Shown here: positions 49,372 to 58,458 of the stretch, piece by piece
Layout: each line of letters opens with the position of its first letter
How positions within the stretch are numbered: position 1 is the stretch's first letter
Assembly: GCF_029953595.1 (NCBI RefSeq)
Contig: NZ_CP124537.1
Span: 1-64,000, forward strand
Direction: 5' to 3'
Length of the DNA stretch: 64,000 nt
Source of the DNA: Fuscovulum ytuae
GTDB taxonomy: Bacteria; Pseudomonadota; Alphaproteobacteria; Rhodobacterales; Rhodobacteraceae
Notes under the pieces: model-generated
Database searches by the model: none
The model's input: the letters and a program-made list of their open reading frames with translations, nothing else
Told to the model about the DNA's origin: nothing
Made by a program: the position numbers and the translations under genes

Positions 49372-49383
49372 GTTTGCGCAAAC
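49372..49383. promoter_or_regulatory. palindrome GTTTGCGCAAAC upstream of the TAXI gene
   Basis: A perfect 12-bp palindrome 97 bp before the TAXI start, a suitable place for a DctD binding site. No clear -24/-12 sigma54 promoter could be found by eye between it and the gene. Confidence 0.45.
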
Positions 49384-49479
49384 GGTTCGACGGACTGTTG
49401 TTTGGCGAGAAGCGAGTTGATCTTGTCCCGCCTGTCGGTGGGAACGGGAGGTTTCCGCCACGTTCTTTTGGGAGGAAAA

Positions 49480-50448
49480 ATGCTGTTCAAGACCTTCTCC
49501 GCCGCCGCTGTGGCGGCTGTTTTCGCAACGGGTGCCTTTGCGCAGGATCGCGCAGATTGGCCGAGCGATATGACCATCGGGACGGCCTCGCAGGGCGGGA
49601 CCTATTTCGTTTATGGCAATGGGTTTGCTGGCTACATCTCAGAGGCGTTGGGCATCAACGCGACGGGTGAGGTGACCGGTGGTCCGGTGCAGAACGTGAC
49701 GCTGGTGCAGACCGGGGATCACCTGATGGGGCTGGTCACGATGGGGCCGGCCTATGATGCATGGAACGGCAAGTCGGAACTTGCACCGGGGCTGGAGCAT
49801 AAGGATATCCGTGCGCTTTTCCCGATGTATCAGACGCCGTTTCAGGTGGTTGCGCTGAAGTCTTCGGGGATCACGAGCGTTTCCGATCTGGCTGGCAAGC
49901 GCGTTTCGGTTGGGCCTGCGGGTGGCACGCCGGGGACGTATTGGCCGCAATTCATGGCGACGCTGGGGGTTGAGGCGACGATATCCAATGCAGGCGCGGC
50001 GGATGCGGCAGGACAGTTGACCGACGGGCTGATTGATGCCTTCGCTTTTGCGGCGGGCGTGCCGATTTCGGCCTTTGCCGAATTGGCGGCGCAGCAGGAT
50101 GTGGTCATGTTCGGCTTTACCGCGGAAGAGCAGGCCAAGGTTCTGGAGGGCTTCCCGGCGATGGCGCCTTTCGTCATCCCGTCGGGCACCTATGCGGGGC
50201 ATGATTACGATCAGGGCACCGTGGCGCTGTGGAACTTTGCCATTGCGCATAAGGACATGCCCGAAAGCCTGGCCTATGAGATCACCAAGCTGGCGCTGGA
50301 AAACAATGACCGCATGGTCCAGATTCACGCCACCGCAGCCGAGACGTTGGCGGAGAACTGGGACAAGAACACTTTCATGCCCTTCCACCCCGGAGCGGTG
50401 CGCTACTTTGAGGAAAAGGGCATCAGCATTCCCGATACCCTGAAATAA
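49480..50448 (+). CDS. TAXI family TRAP transporter solute-binding protein
   Basis: Protein of 322 residues with a Sec signal cut near AFA-QD (22). The mature part starts WPSDMTIGTASQGGTYFVYG, the TAXI pattern, followed by GGPVQNVTLVQTGDHLMGLV and VSVGPAGGTPGTY. GGAGGAAAA precedes the ATG. TAXI proteins deliver organic acids such as glutamate or alpha-ketoglutarate to a fused TRAP permease, which is the next gene. Confidence 0.93.
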   Translation: MLFKTFSAAAVAAVFATGAFAQDRADWPSDMTIGTASQGGTYFVYGNGFAGYISEALGINATGEVTGGPVQNVTLVQTGDHLMGLVTMGPAYDAWNGKSELAPGLEHKDIRALFPMYQTPFQVVALKSSGITSVSDLAGKRVSVGPAGGTPGTYWPQFMATLGVEATISNAGAADAAGQLTDGLIDAFAFAAGVPISAFAELAAQQDVVMFGFTAEEQAKVLEGFPAMAPFVIPSGTYAGHDYDQGTVALWNFAIAHKDMPESLAYEITKLALENNDRMVQIHATAAETLAENWDKNTFMPFHPGAVRYFEEKGISIPDTLK

Positions 50449-50473
50449 GACGGCTAAACCCGCACCCAGAAGG

Positions 50474-50494
50474 GGCGCCCCATACCGGGGCGCC
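50474..50494 (+). terminator. hairpin between TAXI binding-protein and permease genes
   Basis: GGCGCCCC / GGGGCGCC with a 5-nt loop, then TCTTTCC. Probably a partial terminator that lowers permease relative to binding-protein expression. Confidence 0.6.
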
Positions 50495-50528
50495 TCTTTC
50501 CAAAGGAATGTGATCGGGGGACAGACCC

Positions 50529-52691
50529 ATGACAGCGCAAAGTGCCGGTGCGTCCGAAGCGGACATCGCATCTGGCGTGGACAACGAGATCTTCGCAGCC
50601 AACCAGCGCCAGCCGACAGGGACGATCGGCCTTGTCATGGCGGGGCTGTGCGTGGCCTATACGGCCTTTCATATCGGGGTGATGAACCTTTATCCGCTGG
50701 AAACTTGGACCTATCGCCTGATCCATGTGGGCGGCGGGCTGGCTATCGGGTTTCTTCTGTTTTCCTCGATGACATTCGCGGAAGGCGGAAAAACTTCGCG
50801 CAAGGGGCGCGATGTGCTGGTTGTGCCGGGCCTTTTGCTTATCCTTGTGGCGCTGGCGCAGGCGCTCGCCCCATGGCTGGGTTTCGGAGCAGGCGTTGAT
50901 CCCGCAGCACCGGCGGATGCGTGGCGGTGGAGCTTTGGCCTTCCGCTTGCGATCGGGACAGGCTGGGTGCTGCTCATCGGCTGGACTATGCCGGATGCCC
51001 GTCGCGCAAGGCTGGACCTTGCAGATGTGGCACTTGCCGTCGCGGCGATTGTGGTGACGCTGTACATCATCTTTCACGCACCGGCCTTGCGGCTGCGGGC
51101 AGGGACGGCATTGGCCAAGGAAGCCGATATGTGGGCGGCGCTGATTGGGGTGGTGCTGATCCTTGAACTGACGCGGCGCATGGCGGGCTTGGCGCTGGTC
51201 ATTATCGCGTCGATCTTCGTGATCTATAGCTTTGTTGGGCCGTGGCTTCCGGGCATCCTTTATCATCGTGGCTACAGCCTGACGCGCTTCTTTACCTATA
51301 TCTTCACTGATCAGGGCATCCTTGGCCCGACCACGGCGATTTCGTCGACCTATATCATCCTATTCGTGGCCTTTGCCGCCTTCTTGCAGGCGTCGCGGGT
51401 GGGGGAATATTTCGTCAACTTTGCCTTCGCGGCCGCCGGGGATCGGCGTGGGGGACCGGCGAAGGTGGCGGTCTTCGGATCGGGTCTGATGGGCATGATC
51501 AACGGGACCAGCGCGGGTAATGTGGTTGCGACCGGGTCCCTGACCATCCCCTTGATGAAGCGCGTGGGATACAAACCCCAAACAGCCGCAGCGGTGGAGG
51601 CTGCCGCCAGTTCGGGCGGGCAGATCCTGCCGCCGATCATGGGGGCAGGGGCCTTCATCATGTCAGAAATCACGGGGATCGCCTATTCTGACATCGTGAT
51701 TGCGGCAATCATCCCGGCCCTTCTGTATTTCACCAGCGTCTATTTCAACGTGGATCTGGCCGCGCAGAAATACGACATGAAGGGACTGCCACGTTCCGAA
51801 TTGCCGCAGTTCCGGCGGTTGGCACGGCAAGCCTTCCTCTTCATCCCGATCTTCATTCTGATCGGCGCTCTGTTCATGGGATATTCGGTGATCCGCGCCG
51901 GAACGCTGGCCATGGGGGCGGCAGCCGTGGTGAGTTGGTTGACCCCGGTACGCATGGGGGTGAAGGAGATCCTCTTCGCGTTGGAGATTTCCACGAAGAT
52001 GACGTTGCAGCTTGTCGCGGTCTGCGCGGCGGCGGGTATCATCGTTGGGGTGATCGCCCTGACCGGGCTTGGCACCCGGTTTTCATCGCTGCTGTTGGGT
52101 CTGGCCGAGAATACGCAGGTCGTGGCGCTGTTCTTTGCGATGGTCGTGTCGATCATCCTTGGCATGGGGATGCCGACAACGGCGGCTTATGCCGTGGCGG
52201 CCAGCGTCATCGCGCCGGGCCTGATCACGATGGGGATCGAACCGCTGACGGCACATTTCTTCATCTTCTACTTTGCCGTGATGTCCGCAATCACCCCACC
52301 TGTGGCCCTTGCGGCCTATGCCGGGGCGGCCATTGCACAATCAGACCCGATGCGGACGAGTGTTGAGAGCTTTAAGATGGGGCTGGCGGCCTTTATCGTG
52401 CCGTTCATGTTCTTCTCTTCGCCTGAACTGCTGATGCAGGGGGAATTCCTCGACATTCTGCATGTCGTCGTTGGCGCATTGCTGGGGGTCTATCTTCTGT
52501 CAAGCGCGGTGCAGGGCTGGTTCTTCGGGCCTTTGCATATCGTCTTGCGGGGGGTGATGGTTCTGGCGGCCATGGCGATGATCGACTCTGGTTTCCTGAC
52601 CGACGCTGTAGGCTTTGGCACGGCCATCCTGATCTGGGCGTTCCAAAAGAAGATGCTGAAGTCAGATCGCGTGGCGCGGGGGGCGGATTGA
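50529..52691 (+). CDS. TRAP transporter fused permease (DctQM type)
   Basis: Protein of 720 residues with about 18 membrane helices: an N-terminal small-subunit-like part of about 200 residues, then the DctM region (GSGLMGMINGTSAGNVVATGS, AAASSGGQILPPIMGAGAF, MGMPTTAAYAV, SAITPPVALAAYAGAAIA as landmarks, each split across helices). This '4TM/12TM fusion' is the usual partner of TAXI proteins and works by sodium or proton symport. Followed by a terminator. Confidence 0.93.
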   Translation: MTAQSAGASEADIASGVDNEIFAANQRQPTGTIGLVMAGLCVAYTAFHIGVMNLYPLETWTYRLIHVGGGLAIGFLLFSSMTFAEGGKTSRKGRDVLVVPGLLLILVALAQALAPWLGFGAGVDPAAPADAWRWSFGLPLAIGTGWVLLIGWTMPDARRARLDLADVALAVAAIVVTLYIIFHAPALRLRAGTALAKEADMWAALIGVVLILELTRRMAGLALVIIASIFVIYSFVGPWLPGILYHRGYSLTRFFTYIFTDQGILGPTTAISSTYIILFVAFAAFLQASRVGEYFVNFAFAAAGDRRGGPAKVAVFGSGLMGMINGTSAGNVVATGSLTIPLMKRVGYKPQTAAAVEAAASSGGQILPPIMGAGAFIMSEITGIAYSDIVIAAIIPALLYFTSVYFNVDLAAQKYDMKGLPRSELPQFRRLARQAFLFIPIFILIGALFMGYSVIRAGTLAMGAAAVVSWLTPVRMGVKEILFALEISTKMTLQLVAVCAAAGIIVGVIALTGLGTRFSSLLLGLAENTQVVALFFAMVVSIILGMGMPTTAAYAVAASVIAPGLITMGIEPLTAHFFIFYFAVMSAITPPVALAAYAGAAIAQSDPMRTSVESFKMGLAAFIVPFMFFSSPELLMQGEFLDILHVVVGALLGVYLLSSAVQGWFFGPLHIVLRGVMVLAAMAMIDSGFLTDAVGFGTAILIWAFQKKMLKSDRVARGAD

Positions 52692-52733
52692 GGAATGGTA
52701 GGCTTGTGACGCCCTTATTCTGACAGAGGTTTT

Positions 52734-52763
52734 CGGGGCGCGGTGTGGATCGCGCCCCGTTTT
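52734..52763 (+). terminator. rho-independent terminator after the TRAP permease gene
   Basis: CGGGGCGCG (52734-52742) / CGCGCCCCG (52751-52759) with an 8-nt loop, then TTTT. It serves the rightward TRAP operon; there is no T-run on the other strand for the convergent racemase gene. Confidence 0.8.
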
Positions 52764-52848
52764 CTGTTGGGATCGTCCTTCGAAAACGGTGGATGGCGGC
52801 GCAGGGAGTGGGAAGCGTTGGGCAAATGATGCCAAGGATAGTGCGGGG

Positions 52849-53499
52849 TCAGACCGTACTTGCCACGATCGCCTGCGCCAGATGGGCCGAAGCTGCCACC
52901 CCGTCAATCAAAGGCCGACCTGTGCGACGTGCCAGTTCATCGCGCAGTGGGGCCATACCCGCACAGCCCAAGGCCACAGCCCGCCCGCCAAGAGCCTCGG
53001 TCGCCATGATCCCGTCGGATAGGCGGGCAAGAACGGCTTCTCCACCCCGCTCCACCTCTAGCACGGGCAGACCGCTGGCTATGACGGACCGGCAGGCCCG
53101 GTCTAGCCCGTAATGGGCGATGTTTTCCTGCAAGACGGGCACCGAAACCTGAAGCGTTGTCAAAACCGAAAAGCTGCCAAAGGCCAAGGCGGCCATCACA
53201 TAGGCTGCCTGCCCGATCCCGATCACCGGGCAATGTGCTGCTGCGCGCAAGGCATCCAGACCTGTATCGTCGAAACAGGCGATCACGATCACCTCTGCCC
53301 CGATCTTGGCTGCGTCGGGCAGCATCGCCATCAGCCCAATCACGGCAGCGGCCCCATCTTCTGGCCCCTGAATGGCGGCGGGTCCGGAATGGTTGGTCCA
53401 GCCCAAAATCTCTGCCCCCGGCAGGGCGGCTGTTGCAACGGCCACGATCTGATCGGTCATCGATACGGTGGAATTGGGGTTCAGATACAAAAGCCGCAC
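52849..53499 (-). CDS. aspartate/glutamate (hydantoin) racemase family protein
   Basis: Protein of 216 residues. LLYLNPNSTVSMTD at the start and the two proton-transfer cysteines Cys75 (VIACFDD) and Cys179 (ALGCAGM) mark the Asp/Glu/hydantoin racemase superfamily. The GTG at 53499 is chosen because it gives the normal family N-terminus, has AAGGGGA ahead and abuts the permease stop; the longer frame to 53529 adds nothing. As last gene of a polyamine/opine-type importer operon it probably racemises an imported amino-acid derivative. Confidence 0.9.
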   Translation of the reverse strand: MRLLYLNPNSTVSMTDQIVAVATAALPGAEILGWTNHSGPAAIQGPEDGAAAVIGLMAMLPDAAKIGAEVIVIACFDDTGLDALRAAAHCPVIGIGQAAYVMAALAFGSFSVLTTLQVSVPVLQENIAHYGLDRACRSVIASGLPVLEVERGGEAVLARLSDGIMATEALGGRAVALGCAGMAPLRDELARRTGRPLIDGVAASAHLAQAIVASTV

Positions 53500-53500
53500 G

Positions 53501-54337
53501 TCAAATCCCCTTGCCCGCATCGGAACCAAGCCGCGCCCGACGCCGCGCCATCCCCCAGACGGTCAGCAGGAACACCCCGATGACAATCAACGAAAAGACG
53601 GTGGTCAGCGTGCCAAGCGCATAGATCACGGGTGTGGTGACATTTGTCGTCATACCGAAGATTTCGAGCGGGAGCGTGTTGTAGCTGCCCGCCGTCAGCA
53701 ATGTCCGGGCGAATTCGTCATAGCTGAGGGTGAAGCCGAACAACCCGACCCCGATCAGCGATGGCGCGATGATGGGCAGGACGACGTATCGGATCGTCTG
53801 CCAAGGTGTTGCCCCCTGATCCCGTGCCGCTTCTTCATAGCTGCGGTCAAAGCGGTTGAAGACTGCGAACATGATCAGCAGGCCGAAGGGGAGGGTCCAA
53901 GTCAGCTGGGCGCCAAAGCCCGATGTGGCCCAATGGACGGTCAGGCCTGTCTGCCCAAAGATGAGCCCAACCCCAAGCGAAACGAGGATGGACGGGATCA
54001 CCAGCGATGCGATGGTCAGGTAGAACAGCACCCCTGACCCGGCAAAGCGTTTGCGGAAAGCCAGACCTGCCATGACGGATACGACAACTGTGGTGACCAT
54101 CACCATCAGACCCAGCACAAAAGACCGCCGGAACGCCCCCCAGATATCGCCCACGGCCTGTTGCTGAAACAGTTCGCGGAACCAGTGTAGCGATGTTCCC
54201 TGCATGGGAAAGGTCAGCCCGCCGCCTTCACCCTGAAAGCTCAGGATGCCGATGGTCACGGTGGGGCCGTAAAGGAACAGGACGAAGAGGCAGAAGAAGG
54301 CGGTCAGCCACCAGAAACTCGCCGGGCGTTTTTCCAT
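53501..54337 (-). CDS. ABC permease, PotC-like
   Basis: Protein of 278 residues, six helices, with EEAARDQGATPWQTIRYVVLPIIAPSL as the EAA coupling loop (E-E-A-A-R-D-Q-G-A). The start ATG 54337 leaves 2 bp to the upstream permease. A longer reading of the same frame back to 55273 is an artefact that runs antiphase through the upstream gene. Pairs with the PotB-like permease to import polyamines, opines or similar small solutes. Confidence 0.92.
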   Translation of the reverse strand: MEKRPASFWWLTAFFCLFVLFLYGPTVTIGILSFQGEGGGLTFPMQGTSLHWFRELFQQQAVGDIWGAFRRSFVLGLMVMVTTVVVSVMAGLAFRKRFAGSGVLFYLTIASLVIPSILVSLGVGLIFGQTGLTVHWATSGFGAQLTWTLPFGLLIMFAVFNRFDRSYEEAARDQGATPWQTIRYVVLPIIAPSLIGVGLFGFTLSYDEFARTLLTAGSYNTLPLEIFGMTTNVTTPVIYALGTLTTVFSLIVIGVFLLTVWGMARRRARLGSDAGKGI

Positions 54338-54339
54338 GG

Positions 54340-55200
54340 CTACAGCTCCTTCCGGATATTGACGAAGCGCAGCAGGATTCCGATCACGATCAGCAATGTG
54401 CAAAGCAGAACCACCGCCGTGGCCGAGGCAGAGGGGTATTGCAGAAGCCCGATATCGTTGGAAATCAGTCGCCCCACATTGGCGCTTTGGCTGCCCGACA
54501 TGAAGCGGACGGTGATGAAGTCGCCCATGACCAGCGTCAGGACGAAGATTGTCCCGATCATGATCCCCGGCTTGGTCAGCGGAAGGATCACATGGACCAG
54601 GGTCTGAAAGCCCGACGCCCCGTTGTCCCGTGCCGCCTCGAGCAGATTGCGGTCGATCCGCATCATCGTGTTGAAGATCGGCACCACCATGAACAGGGTG
54701 TAAAGATGTACGAAGGCGAGGATCACCGAGAAATCGGAATAAAGCAGCCATTCCAGCGGTTCGTCGATCATTCCCCAATGGACCAATGTTTGATTGGCCA
54801 GCCCGTTGCGGCCAAGGAAGGGGATCCATGAAATCATTCGGATGATGTTCGACGTCCAGAATGGGATCGTGCAGAGCAGGAAAAGCGCGATCTGGATGTT
54901 CTGGCTGCGGATGTGAAAGGCCAGATAATAGGCCACCGTGAACCCGATAGCCAAAGTCAGCGCCCAAGTGATGAAGGCATATCGGAATGTCGCGGCAAAG
55001 ACCTTCCAAGTCACGGCAGAGCCGAACAGGAATTCGTAATTCTCGAAACTGAAGGCCGGGACGATGGAGAACTCTGTCGCCTGCCAGAAACTTACGATCA
55101 CAATCGTGATGATCGGCAGCACAAGGAAGAATGCCAGCACCGCCACCAGCGGTGCCGCCAGCAGCCAGCCCGTCAGCGTTTCGCGCGATGTTGCCTTCAC
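54340..55200 (-). CDS. ABC permease, PotB-like
   Basis: Protein of 286 residues with WLLAAPLVAVLAFFLVLPI as first helix and LLEAARDNGASGFQTLVHVILPL as EAA loop. GTG 55200 is chosen because it starts just before the first helix and lies beyond the intercistronic hairpin; the frame remains open to 55263 but the extension would contain that hairpin. Confidence 0.88.
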   Translation of the reverse strand: MKATSRETLTGWLLAAPLVAVLAFFLVLPIITIVIVSFWQATEFSIVPAFSFENYEFLFGSAVTWKVFAATFRYAFITWALTLAIGFTVAYYLAFHIRSQNIQIALFLLCTIPFWTSNIIRMISWIPFLGRNGLANQTLVHWGMIDEPLEWLLYSDFSVILAFVHLYTLFMVVPIFNTMMRIDRNLLEAARDNGASGFQTLVHVILPLTKPGIMIGTIFVLTLVMGDFITVRFMSGSQSANVGRLISNDIGLLQYPSASATAVVLLCTLLIVIGILLRFVNIRKEL

Positions 55201-55231
55201 CTTGATTGTCCCTAGTCCCGGTTTCTGAAAC

Positions 55232-55259
55232 TGGGCCGGGGGCAAACTCCCCCGGCCCA
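55232..55259 (-). terminator. hairpin between binding-protein and permease genes
   Basis: Perfect 11-bp stem TGGGCCGGGGG / CCCCCGGCCCA with a 6-nt loop, 15 bp after the binding-protein stop in the direction of transcription. No T-run, so attenuation or RNA protection is likelier than termination. Confidence 0.6.
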
Positions 55260-55274
55260 CCACTCGTCACCACA

Positions 55275-56540
55275 TCATGCGGCGATGAACTCGTTCCATT
55301 TGCGGACCATGTACTGGTTTTCGTCCATCACTGCGTTCCAGCAGGCCACATGGCCCATCCGATCGTAGAAGGACCCGCCATCGCGGCTATCCCCGGCTCC
55401 GGCAAGCTTGTCGCCCGTCGGGCTGGTGATGTCGCCGGTCGCGGGCTTACCCTCGAACCAGTAACCCCATTCGTCGGCGGTCATGAACTCTTTCGAGGTT
55501 TCGGGGACGGCGGAGTAATAGCCCTGCCGCATCAGATAGCCACCAACCCAGCCGGACAGATACCAGTTGATGTATTCATAGGCCGCATCCAGCGCCATGC
55601 CCGACAGGCCGGCCGACAGACCGATGCCGCCACCCCAGCTGCGATATCCTTCCTTGAGCGGTTGATAGACGCAAGGAATCCCTCGCGACTTCACCGCAGT
55701 GATGGCCGGCGACCACATCGACTGGATCACGACCTCGCCCGAGGCCATCAAGTTGACCGACTCGTCAAAGGTCTTCCAGAAGGCGCGGAACTGGCCCGCT
55801 TTCTTGGCTTCGGTGAAGATCGCGATGGTTTTGTCGATCTCTTCCTTGGTCATGTTGCCTTTGTCGGCATACTGAACTTCGCCCATCGCTTCGCAGACCA
55901 TGGCCATGTCCATGATCCCGATGGAGGAGATGTCCAGAATGGACGCCTTGCCCTTGAATTCGGGATTCAGAAGTTCGGTCCAGCTTTCGATCGGGCGGCC
56001 GATCAGATCGGGCCGGATGCCCAAGGTATCGGCGTTGTAGATCGTGGGGATTAGGGTCATCCAACCCGTTTCTTCAGTGGCGAAGGTGGTGGCACCGGGG
56101 CCTTCGACAAAGCCCACCGTATGCGGTGCGGTGCCCTGTGCGATGACGCTTTCTGGCGTGAGCTTGCCAGAACGGAAGATGCCAACGATCTTGTCATAGT
56201 TCTTGATCTTGCTGGTATCCATCGCCTGCAAGTTGCCTGTCGGCCAGACCTTCTTGCAGATCCAGTATTCGATATCGGCGATGTCAAAGCTGTCGGGCTG
56301 GGTCGCGGCGCGCTGCGTCACGGCATCCGAGTCAAGCGCCGTCATTTCCAGCGTGAAGCCAAGGTCTTCCTTCACCTTCATCGCCACGTCATTGAGATTG
56401 GACACCCCGGTGCCGAACTGGCGCAGGGTGATGTCCTTGATCTCTTGCGCCCAGATCATCGGTGCGGGCAGGGCGGTGGCGGCAAAGGCAGCGGCGCCGC
56501 CTTTCAGTAGCGAGCGGCGGGTATATCTCATCTTTGACAT
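55275..56540 (-). CDS. periplasmic binding protein, PotD/spermidine-putrescine type
   Basis: Protein of 421 residues with a Tat signal (TRRSLLKGGAAAF, cleavage near WAQ at 31). The mature part fits SBP_bac_8/PotD-like folds: ITLRQFGTGVSNLNDVAMKVKED, SFDIADIEYWICKKVWPTGN, LNPEFKGKASILDI, ASGEVVIQSMWSPA. Ligands of this group include polyamines, opines, 2-aminoethylphosphonate and thiamine; the racemase in the operon hints at an amino-acid conjugate. Confidence 0.92.
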   Translation of the reverse strand: MSKMRYTRRSLLKGGAAAFAATALPAPMIWAQEIKDITLRQFGTGVSNLNDVAMKVKEDLGFTLEMTALDSDAVTQRAATQPDSFDIADIEYWICKKVWPTGNLQAMDTSKIKNYDKIVGIFRSGKLTPESVIAQGTAPHTVGFVEGPGATTFATEETGWMTLIPTIYNADTLGIRPDLIGRPIESWTELLNPEFKGKASILDISSIGIMDMAMVCEAMGEVQYADKGNMTKEEIDKTIAIFTEAKKAGQFRAFWKTFDESVNLMASGEVVIQSMWSPAITAVKSRGIPCVYQPLKEGYRSWGGGIGLSAGLSGMALDAAYEYINWYLSGWVGGYLMRQGYYSAVPETSKEFMTADEWGYWFEGKPATGDITSPTGDKLAGAGDSRDGGSFYDRMGHVACWNAVMDENQYMVRKWNEFIAA

Positions 56541-56578
56541 GTCATGTCCCTCTGTTGGTTGTCTTGGCGATGGTTTGG

Positions 56579-57553
56579 TCAGGCTTGGAGGCGGTGCAGC
56601 CGCCCCTCCTCCCAGGTCAGGCGGACCTGCGCACCGGGGCTTATTTCATTGGAGAAGAAGGCCGCCTCGGGCATCAGCGCGATCAGCGCCTCGCCCGCCT
56701 CGGTCTGAGAAGCGATGGCGACGCGGTCGCCCTGATATTCGATGGCTTGCACTGTCGCGGGCAGGCCACTGTCGCCGATCCTGATTTCATCCTGCCGGAT
56801 CGCATGCCGCGCACCGTTCAGCGTGATGACATTGTGGCCGCCCATGAACCGCGCGACGAATTCCGTGCGCGGTGCGTTGAAAACCTCACGCGCCGGTCCC
56901 GCCTGTTCGATCACGGCGTTGTTCATGACCACAACCTCGTCGGCCAAGGCGAGCGCCTCGTCCTGCCCGTGTGTGACGTGGATGAAGGTGATCCCCAGCT
57001 CCCGTTGGAGGCGTTTCAATTCCCCCCGCATGCGAATGCGAAGGAAGGGATCCAATGCCGATAGGGGTTCGTCCAGCAACAGCACTTCCGGGTCAGAGAT
57101 CAGTGCCCGCGCCAGCGCCACACGCTGCTGCTGACCGCCGGAAAGCTGCGCGGGCAGACGTTCCGCCAGATGGGTCATATCGACGAGTTCCAGCATCTCC
57201 ATCGCGCGGGCATGACGCGCGGCCTTGTCCACGCCTTTCATCCGCAGCGAAAAGGCCACGTTGTCCTTCACCGACAAATGCGGAAACAGCGCGTAGTTCT
57301 GAAACATCATAGCCGTCCCGCGTTTGGCAGGCGGCAGGGCCGAGATATCGCGTCCCGACAGAAGGATAGACCCTTCGGACACGCTTTCATGCCCAGCGAT
57401 CATCCGCAGCGTCGAGGATTTCCCGCAACCCGATGGGCCAAGTAGGCAGACATAGCTGCCCGGGGCGAAGACATGGTTCAGGTCGTTCACCGCGACCGTC
57501 GTCCCGTAGCGCTTGGTCAGATGTGCAAGTTCCAGATCATGCGCTGTCCGCAT
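56579..57553 (-). CDS. ABC ATPase, PotA-like
   Basis: Protein of 324 residues. Walker A GPSGCGKS is at 39-46, signature LSGGQQQR, Walker B VLLLDEPLSALD and switch IHVTHGQDEAL, followed by a C-terminal TOBE domain. First gene of the operon, divergent from the GntR gene with 221 bp between. Confidence 0.93.
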   Translation of the reverse strand: MRTAHDLELAHLTKRYGTTVAVNDLNHVFAPGSYVCLLGPSGCGKSSTLRMIAGHESVSEGSILLSGRDISALPPAKRGTAMMFQNYALFPHLSVKDNVAFSLRMKGVDKAARHARAMEMLELVDMTHLAERLPAQLSGGQQQRVALARALISDPEVLLLDEPLSALDPFLRIRMRGELKRLQRELGITFIHVTHGQDEALALADEVVVMNNAVIEQAGPAREVFNAPRTEFVARFMGGHNVITLNGARHAIRQDEIRIGDSGLPATVQAIEYQGDRVAIASQTEAGEALIALMPEAAFFSNEISPGAQVRLTWEEGRLHRLQA

Positions 57554-57695
57554 CGCCGATGGTCCCCCGTTTCCGTGATCCTGCGGTGCGGTTGGGGAGA
57601 ATCGGCAGCGGATTCCTGTGCCACGGGGTCAGGAATCCTAGGATGCCTTATTTTTTTGCGCTCGCAGAAATTCTGTGCTCAATTATCAACACAAA

Positions 57696-57707
57696 ATTGT
57701 ATACAAT
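57696..57707. promoter_or_regulatory. GntR-family operator between the importer operon and its regulator
   Basis: ATTGTATACAAT is a perfect 12-bp palindrome and fits the FadR-subfamily consensus TNGTNNACNA. It lies 68 bp before the GntR ATG and about 143 bp before the importer operon, in a notably AT-rich patch. Confidence 0.65.
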
Positions 57708-57774
57708 CATGTTGAAAACCTTGCCCCTTGCCTGTCCCCTACCGCTCCTCCAACTTTCCTGCGAGAGAGGCGCA

Positions 57775-58458
57775 ATGGACCAGCCCGTTAAGGAACCCGC
57801 ATCCGACATGATCGCCGCACAGCTTGCCTTGGCGGTGCATGAGCATCGCTTGGCCCCTGGGACAAAGCTGAACGAAGATGAGGTGGCGGATATTTACGGC
57901 GTATCGCGTACGGTGGTCCGGGCATCGCTGCAGCGTCTTGCGCATGAGGGGCTGGTAGAGCTGCGACGCAACCGGGGGGCCTTTGTTGCCCAACCCACAA
58001 TCCGCGAAGCGCGCGAAGTGTTCGAAGCGCGCGCCCTGCTGGAACCCCGCACCGCCCGTTCTGCTGCCGAACGGATGACGGATGCCGACCTTGCCGCCCT
58101 GCAACGCCATATCGACGAAGAGCATGAAGCCCTCGCATCGGGCGAAGCGGGTCGCGCCCTTTATCTTTCCGGTCTCTTCCATATCGAAATTGCGCGGATC
58201 GCGGATCAAATCACGATTGCTGCCTTTATCGAACAACTGATTTCGCGATCGTCTCTTATCATCGCGCTGTATTGGAAACGTCGCGCCGCGCTTTGTGAAA
58301 GCCATGCGCATCATGCGCTTCTGGATGCGATGTCGCTGCGCGATGGTGCCTTGGCCGAGGAGTTGATGCGGGGCCATCTGCTTGACCTGCTCACCTCTCT
58401 GGACCTTCGCAACACGCCACCCGCACCCCGCAGCCTGCGTGAGGCGCTGGGGCCATGA
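57775..58458 (+). CDS. GntR family transcriptional regulator (FCD domain)
   Basis: Protein of 227 residues. Winged helix at about 15-70 (LNEDEVADIYGVSRTVVRASLQRLAHEGLVELRRNRG-type, with VSRTVVRA as recognition helix) and an all-helical FCD effector domain (FEARALLEPRTARSAAERM, HIEIARIA, ESHAHHALLDA with metal-binding His). Divergent from the PotABCD-type operon, so its likely regulator. Its stop overlaps the GNAT start. Confidence 0.92.
   Translation: MDQPVKEPASDMIAAQLALAVHEHRLAPGTKLNEDEVADIYGVSRTVVRASLQRLAHEGLVELRRNRGAFVAQPTIREAREVFEARALLEPRTARSAAERMTDADLAALQRHIDEEHEALASGEAGRALYLSGLFHIEIARIADQITIAAFIEQLISRSSLIIALYWKRRAALCESHAHHALLDAMSLRDGALAEELMRGHLLDLLTSLDLRNTPPAPRSLREALGP

Noticed and set aside
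49400-49425. possible sigma54 promoter in TTTGGCGAGAAGCGAGTTGAT
   Set aside because: The GG and G(C/A) elements are 13 bases apart instead of 10, so spacing is wrong.
53501-55273. single 590-codon minus-strand frame spanning two permease genes
   Set aside because: The first half is the wrong frame of the PotB-like gene; only the part from 54337 onward reads as a PotC-like permease. It is not a fused permease.
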